Source: Pinus tabuliformis (Eukaryota; Streptophyta; Pinopsida; Pinales; Pinaceae). Taken from it: DNA of 64,000 nucleotides. Every line of letters starts with the position of its first letter. The stretch's first letter is position 1. Below are positions 1-10,400 of the stretch, piece by piece. The position numbers were made by a program, and so were the translations under genes. The stretch is from assembly GCA_031772625.1 (NCBI GenBank), contig CM062812.1:729776300-729840299 (forward strand), written 5' to 3'. The notes below the pieces were generated by a model that searched no databases, had not been told where the DNA came from, and saw nothing but the letters and a program-made list of their open reading frames with translations.

Positions 1-46
1 AATCAATGAAACATCCTAAGTTTCCCCCATAGTTCATAATCTCTTA

Positions 47-910
47 GTGCTTGCAGATCCAGTGGCACACACTATGGAAGATGAGGAGAATGGAGAAGAA
101 GACGTCCTGTTGTCAACATTTGTTAGTAGCCTAAGGAGCAGAAAGATGACATTGACACTACATACTGGTGAAGTCCAAGCAGAGGAGGATGAAGAGGAAC
201 ATCATGCAGAGGGTCTTGATAATTTTAGCAAACCATACATAGAGACCCTTAATGATTTCGAGGAGCAGGGTACTGAAGATCCTGTGATTTTTGAAGGACA
301 CGGTATTGAAGACCCTGCAATTTTTGAAGGTTAGGGTATTGAAGACCCTACAGTGTTCGATGGACATGGTACTGAGGTCCCCGCAGTTGTAGAGGAGTGA
401 GGAACCAAAATCCCTACTGATTTGGAAAGACAGGGTGTTGAATCCCCTGAGAAGCTGGGAGAGTAGGGTGTTAAGAGCCCTGAGAAATTGAGTGCACAAG
501 GCACGGACATTGGTGAGGTTATCCAAACTCTCAGTGACAGGAAAACCGTGAGCATAGAAGCCCTCGACAATGTCATAAAGTAGACTTTCGACAACCTTAA
601 CCTTGATGATGATGGGAATTGTTTCGAGTTTGTGGTAGAAAATATGTTCACACACAAAGATCTTAGCATGACACCCTCCACTCTTTTCCTCAATAGTAGA
701 ATAGTAGATCTGGAGCAACGAGTCCATGACCTGGAGGGTTTGAACCAAGTCATAAAAGAGCATAGTTGGCAGAAACAGAGCGAGGTAGAGTTACTTGCAA
801 AAGTAAAGAGGCAGAAGCAGCAAGTAAACATATGGAAGTATCGGGCTTCCAAATTCTATAGACGCCTCAAGAAGGTGAGTGAAAAGCCCGAGACAAGAAG
901 CCAAAGATAG
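47..910 (+). pseudogene. Decayed frame for acidic repeat / coiled-coil protein of unknown function
   Basis: One frame runs 288 codons from the ATG at 47 to a stop at 908-910, interrupted by stops at 332-334, 398-400, 464-466 and 581-583. The N-terminal third is very acidic (runs of Glu/Asp around codons 8-60). Next comes a tandem 11-residue repeat (codons 75-151). The C-terminal part (codons about 196-288) is rich in Leu, Glu, Lys and Arg with heptad-like spacing and looks like a coiled coil with a basic tail. No gag, zinc-knuckle, protease, RT or integrase motif is visible. The frame ends about 105 bp before a polypurine tract and an apparent LTR start, so it is probably the 3'-most coding part of an LTR element entering from the left edge. 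Its function is not recognised. That it was once coding is well supported by repeat periodicity and frame continuity; its mobile-element origin is inferred. Confidence 0.6.
269..499 (+). repeat. 33-bp (11-codon) tandem repeat, seven units
   Basis: Seven consecutive 33-bp units begin at 269, 302, 335, 368, 401, 434 and 467, each encoding a Gly-x-x-x-Pro core (e.g. GTEDP, GIEDP, GVESP) followed by a hydrophobic and acidic stretch. The unit length preserves the reading frame. Units two, four and six end in a stop exactly where units one, three, five and seven have His or Gln. Confidence 0.8.
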
Positions 911-1014
911 CAAGGGAAGGAATAAAAATTGATGTTCAGGATTGAGGAGGTGGCCATTCATTTTTTAACATTTTTTGCAGAGGTAAAACGTTGTGTGAGA
1001 ACACACAACAACTT

Positions 1015-1027
1015 AGGGATGGGAGGA
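1015..1027 (+). other. Polypurine tract of an LTR element
   Basis: A purine-rich run (AGGGATGGGAGGA, one T) directly precedes a TGTTG at 1028. This is the arrangement expected for the plus-strand primer next to a 3' LTR, and it sits 105 bp downstream of the decayed frame ending at 910. Confidence 0.5.
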
Positions 1028-1840
1028 TGTTGTTATCCTAAATTTCCCTATTTCTACCCCATTTCCATCAAAATAAACCCTTGTTTTATCTCAATAAAAC
1101 ACCCTTCTTTCCTGCACTAGTACAACATAGTTACCCATTCCTCCACATTCTCATATTTTATATTAATATTTATTACATCACTTTATTAATCATTTTATAT
1201 GGATTTCATGCCTATTTAAATATCTCTTGTAACTCATATTACTTTCCTATAGTAATCATGGAACTTAGTATTAATTATGAATGAGTGTGACTAGTACAAG
1301 TAGATCCTTGCACTACCATGAAGATTGTCCGACATTTCCGAGAAGCCAAATATTCCACATCCTTGACTCCGAGTCTAGCTGTTGATGAACTGAAGCAAGA
1401 TAATAGGTGGCATGCAATCAAGGAATATTTTCCAAAGTTAAGTTATAGCCAAGTGAAATTCTTGTGTATTATAACTGCTGGCCAAGTTTGTAATTTTGGT
1501 TTCTAACTTTGTTCGGCCGAAAGGCCTGAACAAGAAATGTTTGTAATTAGTGAAAACGGCTAGAGCTGAAAGGATATATAAGATATAGATTATAGGTAGG
1601 AGGAGGCTAGTCAGGGAACCATCAATTGTAATTTTTTTTTATGTAATCTGGTTATCACCTCGGCTCTGGGGCTGGACTATTCTGTTATGTATATTTGCTG
1701 AATCGATTAATTCAAGAGAACTACCATGATTTGCATATACATCATCTCATTTATATTTGATTTATATTTAAAGAGCTGATCTTTTTCATTCCTTAGAAGG
1801 GGAACAAGCTGGTTGGCTAGGGCCCAGCCAATCGAGCTCA
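1028..1840 (+). repeat. Putative LTR (left edge defined, right edge unresolved)
   Basis: It begins TGTTGTTATCC after a polypurine tract. It contains a TATA-like ATATATAAG near 1574 and two hairpins: 1511-1531, with arms GTTCGGCC / GGCCTGAAC around a GAAA loop, and 1811-1833, with arms GGTTGGCT / AGCCAATC. No second copy of this LTR was found in the window, so the right end cannot be set; the coordinate given marks the last structure that could be assigned. The short open stretches here look like chance. Confidence 0.35.
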
Positions 1841-3314
1841 TTTACCCCTCTCTCTTTTGTTATTCAGAAAGAAGGTGTGGATATTTCTTTTGGAGTTGTG
1901 TGATGTTATAGTTTTAATCTTTATTTTTCAAGTGTTGATTTAAAATATCTTTTGTAGCTAACGTGTGAAACGAATCTGTGGTCTAAGAGTTAGTTGTGTT
2001 TACTTTGTTTATGAAATATATTTCTTGCATTTCCTTTACTCTCAATATTTGTTTTAACTTGTTTTTGATCGGATCATGCAAGGAACTCTTTCCTACACTA
2101 GTGCATGTTGTTGCCCACACTTTGGTTTAATCATTCGTTTGCAGCGAACAGTGAATCACTTCTTTGCATATTATTTCCAGTTCTTTCGCAAGTTAATGAA
2201 TCATTAACTTAGTAACTGTCTTCAGTTTTAAAAGTACATCTTTAGAGGATCTAGAAGCAGTTGCATAAAATTACCATAAACATATTATACTTGGAAAGAA
2301 AATAGGCATTTTGGATGGATTGCTAAAGTTAGTTAATGCATGAAAAGCACTTAGACTACTGTTTGATTCTTTTGAAGTCCTTTCATTTTTTGAAGTTTAT
2401 TTCCTTTGCAAGGTTTAATGAATTGAAGAATTTCTTTTCTCATAGATAATTTACTTAAGAATTTTATTTACAGTTGCAATTCATTTTCAGCACATCTTTC
2501 AGTCCTTTTAAAGGTAATTTGGAAACTGGGTGAGGGAAGCTTTGCCTCAGTGCAAGAGTTGGTCTCTTGTCACAGAAACAGAGTGCTCTAAGCCCTTAGG
2601 CTTAGAGAACCTTCACTAAGACATAATTCTTCAGTAAGGAAGGCCACATATACTTTTCCACAAAGATAATGTAGCTGCACTAGTGCAAGCAGATTATAAC
2701 AGTGCAAGGATAGGTTGTTTGTGTGGAAGGAAGATCAGAAGGAAGACAAATTCTGCAAGGGCTCACTGGTCAAACTGTTAGCCATCCATATGAAGATGAA
2801 TGTAGCATTTCATTACAACATTTATGATTTTTTCCGTTGTGTGGAATTCCTTTACTTGATTGTCATGTAAATTGTCTTTTACATCCCAGCACTAGAGTTG
2901 CTTTGGTGTCAATTACCTTTTCGATTGTCTTCTATTTGATTTTGCAAAGAATTTCCTTTAAGAAGTAGGATTAGAGATAAGAAAAGTTCATACCATTTCT
3001 GGCATTGCCTCTGCTTTGTCTCTAAGTTTACTAAACCCTCGGGTTGACAATTAAGGGAGTCCAGGAGTTTGCTCAAGTGCAATTCCTACACCCAACATAC
3101 ATCCATTTCCAACCACTAGTTCTAACAGTGGAACGTTATAGCCACAAGAACATGCTCCTTTAGTACTAACTCTGCACAGTGGAGAAGCCAAGGCTTGTTG
3201 CAATACTGTCCAAGCACTCCCTAAGATAGTCCTATTGGAAGCTTAGTTGTCCAAAAGCCTATATAATGAGTTATGAGGGAATATTTATCCGAAAGGGTGG
3301 GGTGGCCCTTAACA
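1841..3314 (-). repeat. Unassigned sequence ending in a likely minus-strand LTR terminus
   Basis: No coding signal is visible. At the right end, CCCTTAACA (to 3314) is followed by TTCCCCTTT (3315-3323). On the minus strand this reads as a polypurine tract followed by TGTTAAGGG, the usual junction into a 3' LTR. The left boundary of that LTR is not visible, so only the 3314 edge is supported. Confidence 0.3.
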
Positions 3315-3399
3315 TTCCCCTTTGTGATAGTTCATCTACCCTCATGACTCTTCATCTACTCTATGACTCTTACATCCAACTCTCCACACATAAACTTAC

Positions 3400-4480
3400 A
3401 CTTGACAAGACATTACATTACAATGCACATGTGCCCATGTGAGACAAAATGGCTTGAGCAAGCCATGCAAGACATCATTGACAATCGGATTGTTGTGGTG
3501 AGACCATTTCTTTGACATGCATGTGATGGTAGAAGGTGGTGAGATGATGCGAATATTGGATGTTCGTGATGATGTTCGTGTGCTCAAAGGTGACCTCTTA
3601 CTGAAGAAAATTGTTTCCTTCGTTGCATCCGGGTGCACCGATATGGAACCTCTATCCAACTCATATGATATCGTGCGCATGTCCATCCTAGTGCAACCAG
3701 ATTGGAAACATGTTGATGCATAGTGTCTGCATTGCTCTTGAAGCATGTGTTGGTGGTCTCGTGCATCAACTTGTTGAAGTACATGTTAAGCTCCAGTTAG
3801 ACTTGCTTCTTATCATCGCCTCAGTGAGTGTGCCGAATGGTTGGTGTTGCATGCATGCGCACAAGGACATGGATGTTGTTGCATTCCCTTACATGTGATC
3901 AACAACAATGGTCACCTTGTCTCTTCGTGCCAGCTACTGGGATGGATCTATATCTTGTATGGGTGCAATTTCATCCATGAGTGCATGTTGCGTCCCCTGC
4001 TGTACATGTTCATGCTACAACTCATTCTCTCATCTATGCAACTCCTGTTCTTCCTTGAGTTCTTGCTTCAGCACATGCAAATCCTCCTCCATTCCATTCT
4101 CCACCTTCAAATGATCTTCATGTCGTTTTTTCATCTCATATCCTGAGTCTCCAATGTTTCTTTCATCACAAGTGGATCTGCTTGAGCTTGCAACTTTGTT
4201 CCTCGTTTGTGTTGTCAACAAACTTTCTCTTCTATTAATTGCATCTGGTATGCTGCCTTCAGATGTTGTTGATGGTGCTTCTTCTTGTGATGCTGCTACC
4301 ATCATATCTTGATGCCCTTATATATGAACAACTCGATATCTTCGTGGGTGGCCAAGTTCATAGACACTTCGTCGACTGCATCCCCAAGTGTGCTCTGAAC
4401 AGTCTCTTCAACTCTGCTCACCTGGAAACCATTGTACTTGTGCTGCTGAGAGGAAGATGAACACCTGCGATACCTAGAGA
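3400..4480 (-). pseudogene. Decayed minus-strand coding region, function unknown
   Basis: Reading the minus strand leftward, about 55 codons (roughly 4475-4310) are open. The signal then changes frame at about 4305 and continues to about 3400 with in-frame stops spaced through it. The segment 4305-4030 is open for 91 codons, Ser/Thr/Arg-rich and then Glu/Lys/Leu-rich (coiled-coil-like). No known domain is recognised. It lies upstream, on the same strand, of the polypurine tract and LTR terminus at 3314-3323, so it may be the last coding part of another LTR element. Composition and frame persistence suggest former coding. The open plus-strand stretches at 3517-4146 are probably its shadow, though I cannot exclude the reverse. 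Confidence 0.35.
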
Positions 4481-5579
4481 CATGGAAACACTCATGGCAA
4501 GGAATTTGTCAGTCAAAAAGAAAAATTAACTTTAGAACTGACTTGCAACATACCCGTGTGACTGATGATGAAGGTTGCGCAATTTCCTACGGGAGGTCAG
4601 GAGACTGACTACCAAAACTACATAAGGCATAGTCTGGGCTGTCAGTAGGATTATTGACTATTGGAACTATGCAATGCACAGTCTGACAATGACATGCAAC
4701 TGAATTGCATTGTGTAGTTTCTGACCCAACAGGACACTGCCTCCAAGAATTGCGCAAATGCATGCCTCGAGGTGAGTGCATGGCTAAACTTTCAAAATTT
4801 CTGAAGGGAAGGGAGAACCTTTGCTTTCAAAAATGCGTAGTGCTAGCAGGGAAAGGCACTATCTAGGCCAAGGCATCCCAATATGGCTGACGGGAAACTG
4901 AAAAAATGAGAAGTGTGAATGGATGATGAGATGAGTGCAAACAAGAGCGAATGATCATTCATGCAAACAACAAGCGCACAATTCAGAAAACTTTAAAGCA
5001 TGCATGTATGTGAAGTGATTCGCTACAATGATGACCATCCATGCAAAACAATGTCATGCATGTGACAACCATGAGATGCAAACAAAAAATTAAATGTTGC
5101 TTCTACAAGCTAAAATGCATCAAACCGACAACAAGCACTCATTGAAATCAAGTAGACAACAATCACACAAAGTGAAACACAAAAAGCCATAGAAATGAAA
5201 CACAAGACATGGAAGGCGGGCTTACCCCAAAAGAGTCGAGTTGAATGTGCCGATGAATCCTAGATGCAATGTGGTATGTCAGAGCTACAAGGTAGATGTG
5301 AGGAATGAGTTCTGCAGTGTCTAGTTCATGAGTTTCGATAGAATCGAGGTTGTGACACACATGCCGCAAATCTAGGAAAAGCGACACTTGGCAGGAGGCT
5401 TTTGAAATGATCCTTGCATGTAACCTCCAGCTGTTAAAAGTAGATACCTGAATCAAGGGATGCCTTTGCATGCTTCCTTGAGGGAGGCAAGCCATGTATG
5501 TAAATCAGTTTTGCTCGGTCTCGGAGGGAACCGGTTGACTCAACTGCACATGCAATAGTCTGCTCAGCTGGGAAGAAAA
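4481..5579. other. No recognised gene
   Basis: A 110-codon open stretch on the minus strand (5163-5495) and a 64-codon one (4587-4781) are present but show no recognisable domain. One isolated copy of the short motif that clusters further right (TTGCGCAATTTCC) occurs at about 4573. The rest is AT-rich and unassigned. Confidence 0.4.
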
Positions 5580-5850
5580 ATGCGCATTTCTGGGAGGGAG
5601 TTGGCGCGGTTTCCCAGAGGGATTGCTCAATTTCTGGGTAGAGCAGCTGACTGCTACCTAGAATTTCACAATTTCTTGGATGACCATTCTTGCTGGTAGG
5701 AATTGTGCAATTTTTCTAGTGAACAGCGACAGATAGATTTGCGCAATTCTAGAGTCCAACAGACTTCTAGATAGAATTGCACAATTTCTAGAGGGAAGGC
5801 TGGTTCCCCTCCATAATTGTACAATTTCCTGAGGGAGTTGCTCAACTTGT
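5580..5850 (+). repeat. Cluster of degenerate 20-bp motifs
   Basis: About eight imperfect copies of a motif close to TTGCRCAATTTCTNGAGGGA start near 5580, 5601, 5622, 5664, 5702, 5738, 5776 and 5816. Spacing is irregular (21-48 bp), so this is not a simple satellite. The copies share the CAATTT core and most share a following GGGA or GAGGG. One copy at 5601 reads TTGGCGCGGTTTCCC, loosely like a tRNA-derived primer site, but it is not flanked by a recognisable LTR end. Confidence 0.5.
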
Positions 5851-6239
5851 AGCCTGACCAATCCCGGTGAAACAACCTATGAGGGGGATGCAACATGCTA
5901 TAGTGGACAGACTCTCTTTCTGCAAGAAAATCACTGAAGCTTGTGTACTTGACAAAGCAAGACATGCTATTGTGAAAGGTTGTAGGGAGGCTCCAAAATG
6001 CAACTAAGGCAAAAATTTGGATGGTGTTTTAGCCGCTACAACAAGGATGTGTCATGATGGAAGAAAAGGTAATTAATCGTGGCCGGTACTTAGACTTAGT
6101 ATATACCCAGTCTAGCACCTTCTATAAGAAAATCATGAATTTACCTTGCCCAACAATTTTAAATGATTAAATAGATTCAACTCCTCTATGATCTAACATC
6201 ATTTATTCTATAATATCTTCTGTCAGCTAACAATCTAAG
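5851..6239. other. No recognised gene
   Basis: AT-rich spacer between the motif cluster and the first readable part of the Tat-type polyprotein. It probably belongs to that element's leader or gag region but is too decayed to translate convincingly. Confidence 0.35.
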
Positions 6240-8348
6240 GGTAAAGAGAAAAATTCTAAAAGAACTCATACTTTGGCTATGCAATATTCACATGTTGCAA
6301 GCCTTTCTCAAGAAGTTATTTCTGATATTCATTCCATATAATCATCTACTCACAAGTGTCAATCATTTGGAGATAAAAAGAATGGGAAAGGTAAAATAAA
6401 AAAAAAATATTCTCTGAAAGAGAAATCCACTAAAAATGAACCTACAGATGAGAAAAAGAAACCTCTTTATCCTTTCCTTATATTTAATGAAGATCGTTCT
6501 ATGAAGGAATTCCCACATCAGGCAAAAGTAAAAAAATTCATAAAAGGTTCTTAGGCTCCTATTGTTTTGAAGGATCCATTTCTTTCTCAAGACAAAAAAA
6601 TGATTTCACATAACACATGTTCTTCTTCCACATCGCAAAATATCATGACTTCGCAAAAGGTTATGCTACTAGAAAGATCAAAATATTATGGATCTAAGGG
6701 TCCTCTAGTCAATGGAAATGAGACTAGTTCATATAGTCAACCTTCCAGCTAAATTCCACCTCCTCCTTCTAAACCATTAGAGATCGAGAAAATGAATCCT
6801 GACATGATGATTCAATGAACTTCGAAAGGTGTTCCTTGAAAATCATCTTCCAACCAACATGCTAGAGCTACCTAGAATTACAACATTGTTGAAGACCTGA
6901 CTATGTCTCCTTCAACAATGTTAGCTCTTGAAGTGCTGCAAAGTCCAACACAAAGAAAGTTACTATTGTCATCTATTGGGGTGATTGATCTACATGATTC
7001 TAATCTTCTTATCTTTGATATTCAAATTCATATACTAAGACTTCCACATCAACTGGCATTGTAGATTCTAGTTTTTGTTATGACCAGATGATTTTTTCGC
7101 ACATTTATTGACGAAGGAGCTTCTACATGTATCGTGTCTATTTTTTGTTGGAAATATTTATGTTATCCAACAATCAATTGTCACCTACAACTCTAAAGGC
7201 ATTTGATGGAATAGTTTTTCACCCTTATGGAATCCTACATGATCTACCCATAGAGATAGAAGGTAAAACAGTTGCGATCGAAGTTGAAGTTGTTGATGCT
7301 CAGCTTGGTTACAAACATTTTCCTGGTCGAAGTTGGACTTAATCTATGTTTTCAGTCACCTCATCACCTTTTAATATGATACAATATCCTCATTGAGGGA
7401 AAATAGTCAAGTTAGACCAGCTTTCTTAGTACACTTTCGACCCTAACTCTACGGGTAGTGTACATTTTGTCGGAAAAATGAGTACCCCTTATGAGGATAT
7501 TTTTGCTGGATTTCTCAAGGACTCATCACTGATGGGAACCTTTTTACGTCCTCCACCATAGTTTACTTCTAATTTTTTTGAGGTTTACATGATGAGATCA
7601 AGCACTATGGAATCTTATGATTCGTGGATAATGCCTTTAGAATCTGAATTGACCTCCTATGTCAATTATATGCCTTTGAGCCTACCTAAATTGGCTTATC
7701 GGGTAGTTCAATCATTTTCCAACCCACCATATTTTGAGCTTGATTGAGTTAATCCGATCAATAATGATTATCCTCTTTTACCTTGATTAGAACCAATTTC
7801 ACTTTCTGATACTTTCGAAAATAAGTTTCCAACCGATGAAAGTATTATGGAAGACATGAATTCGGATGAAATTCCATTGGATGATTATCACCATTGTTCA
7901 TCTTTTCTCCATAACCCTCATAAAATTAAGAATGATTTATCAACTATGTTTTTTTTCCTGAGATCGTAGATAATCCTGAATGGCCCATGTTAGTTTTCCA
8001 AGTTGAATTTGAAAAGAATTTGGGAAACATATATACAATGATTTCCATTGATATCTCAGTAAAAATAGGAATTATTGAGAATATTCACATAGGTGCTTCA
8101 TGCTCACTTGAAGAAATTCAAATGTACAAAGCCCTATTTCAAGAATTTTGTGACATTTTTTCTTGGTCCTATGAGGAAATGCCAGAAATTAACCCGAGTA
8201 TTGTTTTTCACTAGATTAAGACTTACCCATATTGAAAACCTATTATGCAATAATTACGTCTAGTGCATTGACAAAAGGTTGTTTCTATTAAAGCTGAGGT
8301 CAAGAAACTGCATAAACCAGGTTTTATCTACCTAGTTCCCTTGACTTG
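6240..8348 (+). pseudogene. Tat-type Ty3/gypsy gag-pol, 5' part (gag end, protease, start of RT), broken
   Basis: Frames on the plus strand, with many stops and shifts, follow the order of a Tat-lineage polyprotein. A Lys/Ser/Pro-rich gag C-terminus (about 6300-6800) is followed by a linker. The retropepsin active-site segment reads TFIDEGAST (about 7100), then a stretch with HGI-like and PIEIEGKTV-like segments ends in GRSWT (7127-7342). The linker to RT then contains a clear segment with IGASCSLEEI and FSWSYEEMP (7987-8212). The DEGAS active site in place of DSG/DTG is usual for this group. The frame stops at PLT at about 8346 because another LTR element is inserted there, and resumes at 14916. 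No 5' LTR or primer site for this copy was confirmed. Confidence 0.75.
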
Positions 8349-10137
8349 TGGTGCAGGGTAAACACCCACACATACCCACAGTATGAATTGAACAATGCAT
8401 CCACACATGTCCCAGGTATTTAACTCTACAATGGAGATAAATCTTCAGACCATAAATGGTCAAGGCCCCTTTATAAGTTGTTTCTTTGTTTTGGAACCAA
8501 TTACCCCACCTGAACCTTCCTCTCGGGATTACATGAACCCTTCACAACCTTCAATCAACACTTTTTATTCATTTCGTAATCCTTATACAAAGGATTGTCA
8601 CACAATACACCTTTTCCTTCTTTTTACGAGTTCTACATAGAACCTGAGGCTAAAACCTTATGACAATCGCTATCAGTAATCTTCCTTGACCTTACCACAT
8701 ATGTGGTACATCACCCCTCTGACTCCGATATATGAATATCGGAATCGTAAAACACTGCTTAAGTCTTAAACCACCCAGCACAACACTTTACAGAATACAA
8801 AGGAATTGCACTAACCTTCCGCTCGAATCATATAATAAGCAGACTTCAAAGCTTATACACCAGCACTTATAATTGTCGACGATTCCATAACTTATTGCTC
8901 CACCAGGCTTTTGCTACAACCTTTGTCTTCTCTGAATGCCAATTCCTGATTTTCAAACCTCCGATTGCCAATTAGCACTTAATTTCTATCAGCGTATTGG
9001 CATTCCATTATACTATCCCTTAACTACTTCAACCCGCCGATCCGACTGGTTCTCCAGACCCGACAAGGCTATAAATTGGTCTCTATAATATTTCACATTC
9101 AAAACTCAGTTCTGACTGTGTTTGCACTAATTATTCAGTGTAAATAGGGATTTGAGTTGCGAGACTTACTCTCTAAGAATAATCCCACCGATGAGATGCT
9201 TCACCTCCTTCTTCAAATAAATCATCCGGTCCGTTGATCCATGTGATCAAATGGTTCCTTTGCACTGGTATTTTTCTCCCTAGCTCCTCAGTTTCTTAGT
9301 TGTCCTCGCTAAGTCTTCAGGTTTTTATGGGTTTAGCTTCTCCTTAAAGGTTTTCTTCAAAGGTTCCGGGTCATCTGTTTTGCTGCTCAACTACTCCTCT
9401 AAACTCAATTCCTTAAGCTCTCAACTTATCCTTCACTCCAGAGTGCCACTCTGATGCTTCAATGGCACTTGATGGTCCATTATGATTTTCTAAATCGTTC
9501 TCCTCTCTGTGCTTCGCCTTCGACTGTGGTTTCCTAAAATTATTGCAAACCTACAGTTTCACACCATAAACAATCATAGAACATGCATTTCATACGTTCT
9601 AAGATAGTTAGGAAAACTCTTCATATATTAATATAAAAGCATAGATTACACCCGAGACACCTTGGTCTCACACAGGCCAGATTCTCAACAATAGTGGCCT
9701 CCTCCAATTGTACACGGATGTTCACTTATTTATGGAGAACACAATGGATTGGATCACTGAAGGATCCGATCACTCCTCTAACAAAAGCCCTAAAGCTCCC
9801 TGTATGCATACATATGTGGCAGACTTTATCCACTCCATCTTTTTCTCTGTTTTAAAATAGAAAAATCTTCTTATCAGCTTCCCATTTAATGCCTAAAAGC
9901 TCTCTCTTGTTCGTAGAATCATAGAACTGTTTAAGAGTTGAATTTGACTTCTACCACTCATGTTCTCATTTATTTATTTTGAGACCATTTACATATTCTC
10001 CCATTATCTAATTAAATCACTGAAAAGCCTAAATATTACATTGATTTAAGGGTTAGGAAACTAATTTCCCTAAAATACATGACCCCCTATATCTACTATT
10101 TACAATGATTTTCCCTTGGGTGAATGCTCCTACATTA
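8349..10137 (-). repeat. 3' LTR of the non-autonomous element
   Basis: Copy of 13126-14910. On the plus strand it opens TGGTGCAGGGTAAACACCC and closes with TGCTCCTACATTA; the terminal C of the expected CA is changed to T. It carries three inverted repeats shared with the other LTR: GACCAT-AA-ATGGTC (8448-8461), TACCACATATGTGGTA (8693-8708) and CCGATAT-ATGA-ATATCGG (8725-8742). Confidence 0.88.
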
Positions 10138-10400
10138 GACTCCCAAAGTAGAAAATATTCATGATCTCTTGATCATGTGTCTTCTGGTCTTGGTCTTCCC
10201 GGATCCCACACTTTGTTCTGTAATTGCCCAAATGCCTTGTACCTTTGCTGTTACTGTATGTCTGCTGTCGTCTTCTTCTTGTCAATTAGGTTCAAGTTCT
10301 AATTGATCTTGTTTCCTATTTCTACCACTTTTCTCCATTCAGACTGCTTCATCATTAGCTCCCATATTTCTTCAATTTCTATGTCCAAAATATCTTTGGG

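Noticed and set aside
5601-5618. TTGGCGCGGTTTCCC as a primer binding site for the Tat element
   Set aside because: No LTR end with CA precedes it and the same motif recurs several times nearby, so it is better described as one copy of the local repeat cluster.
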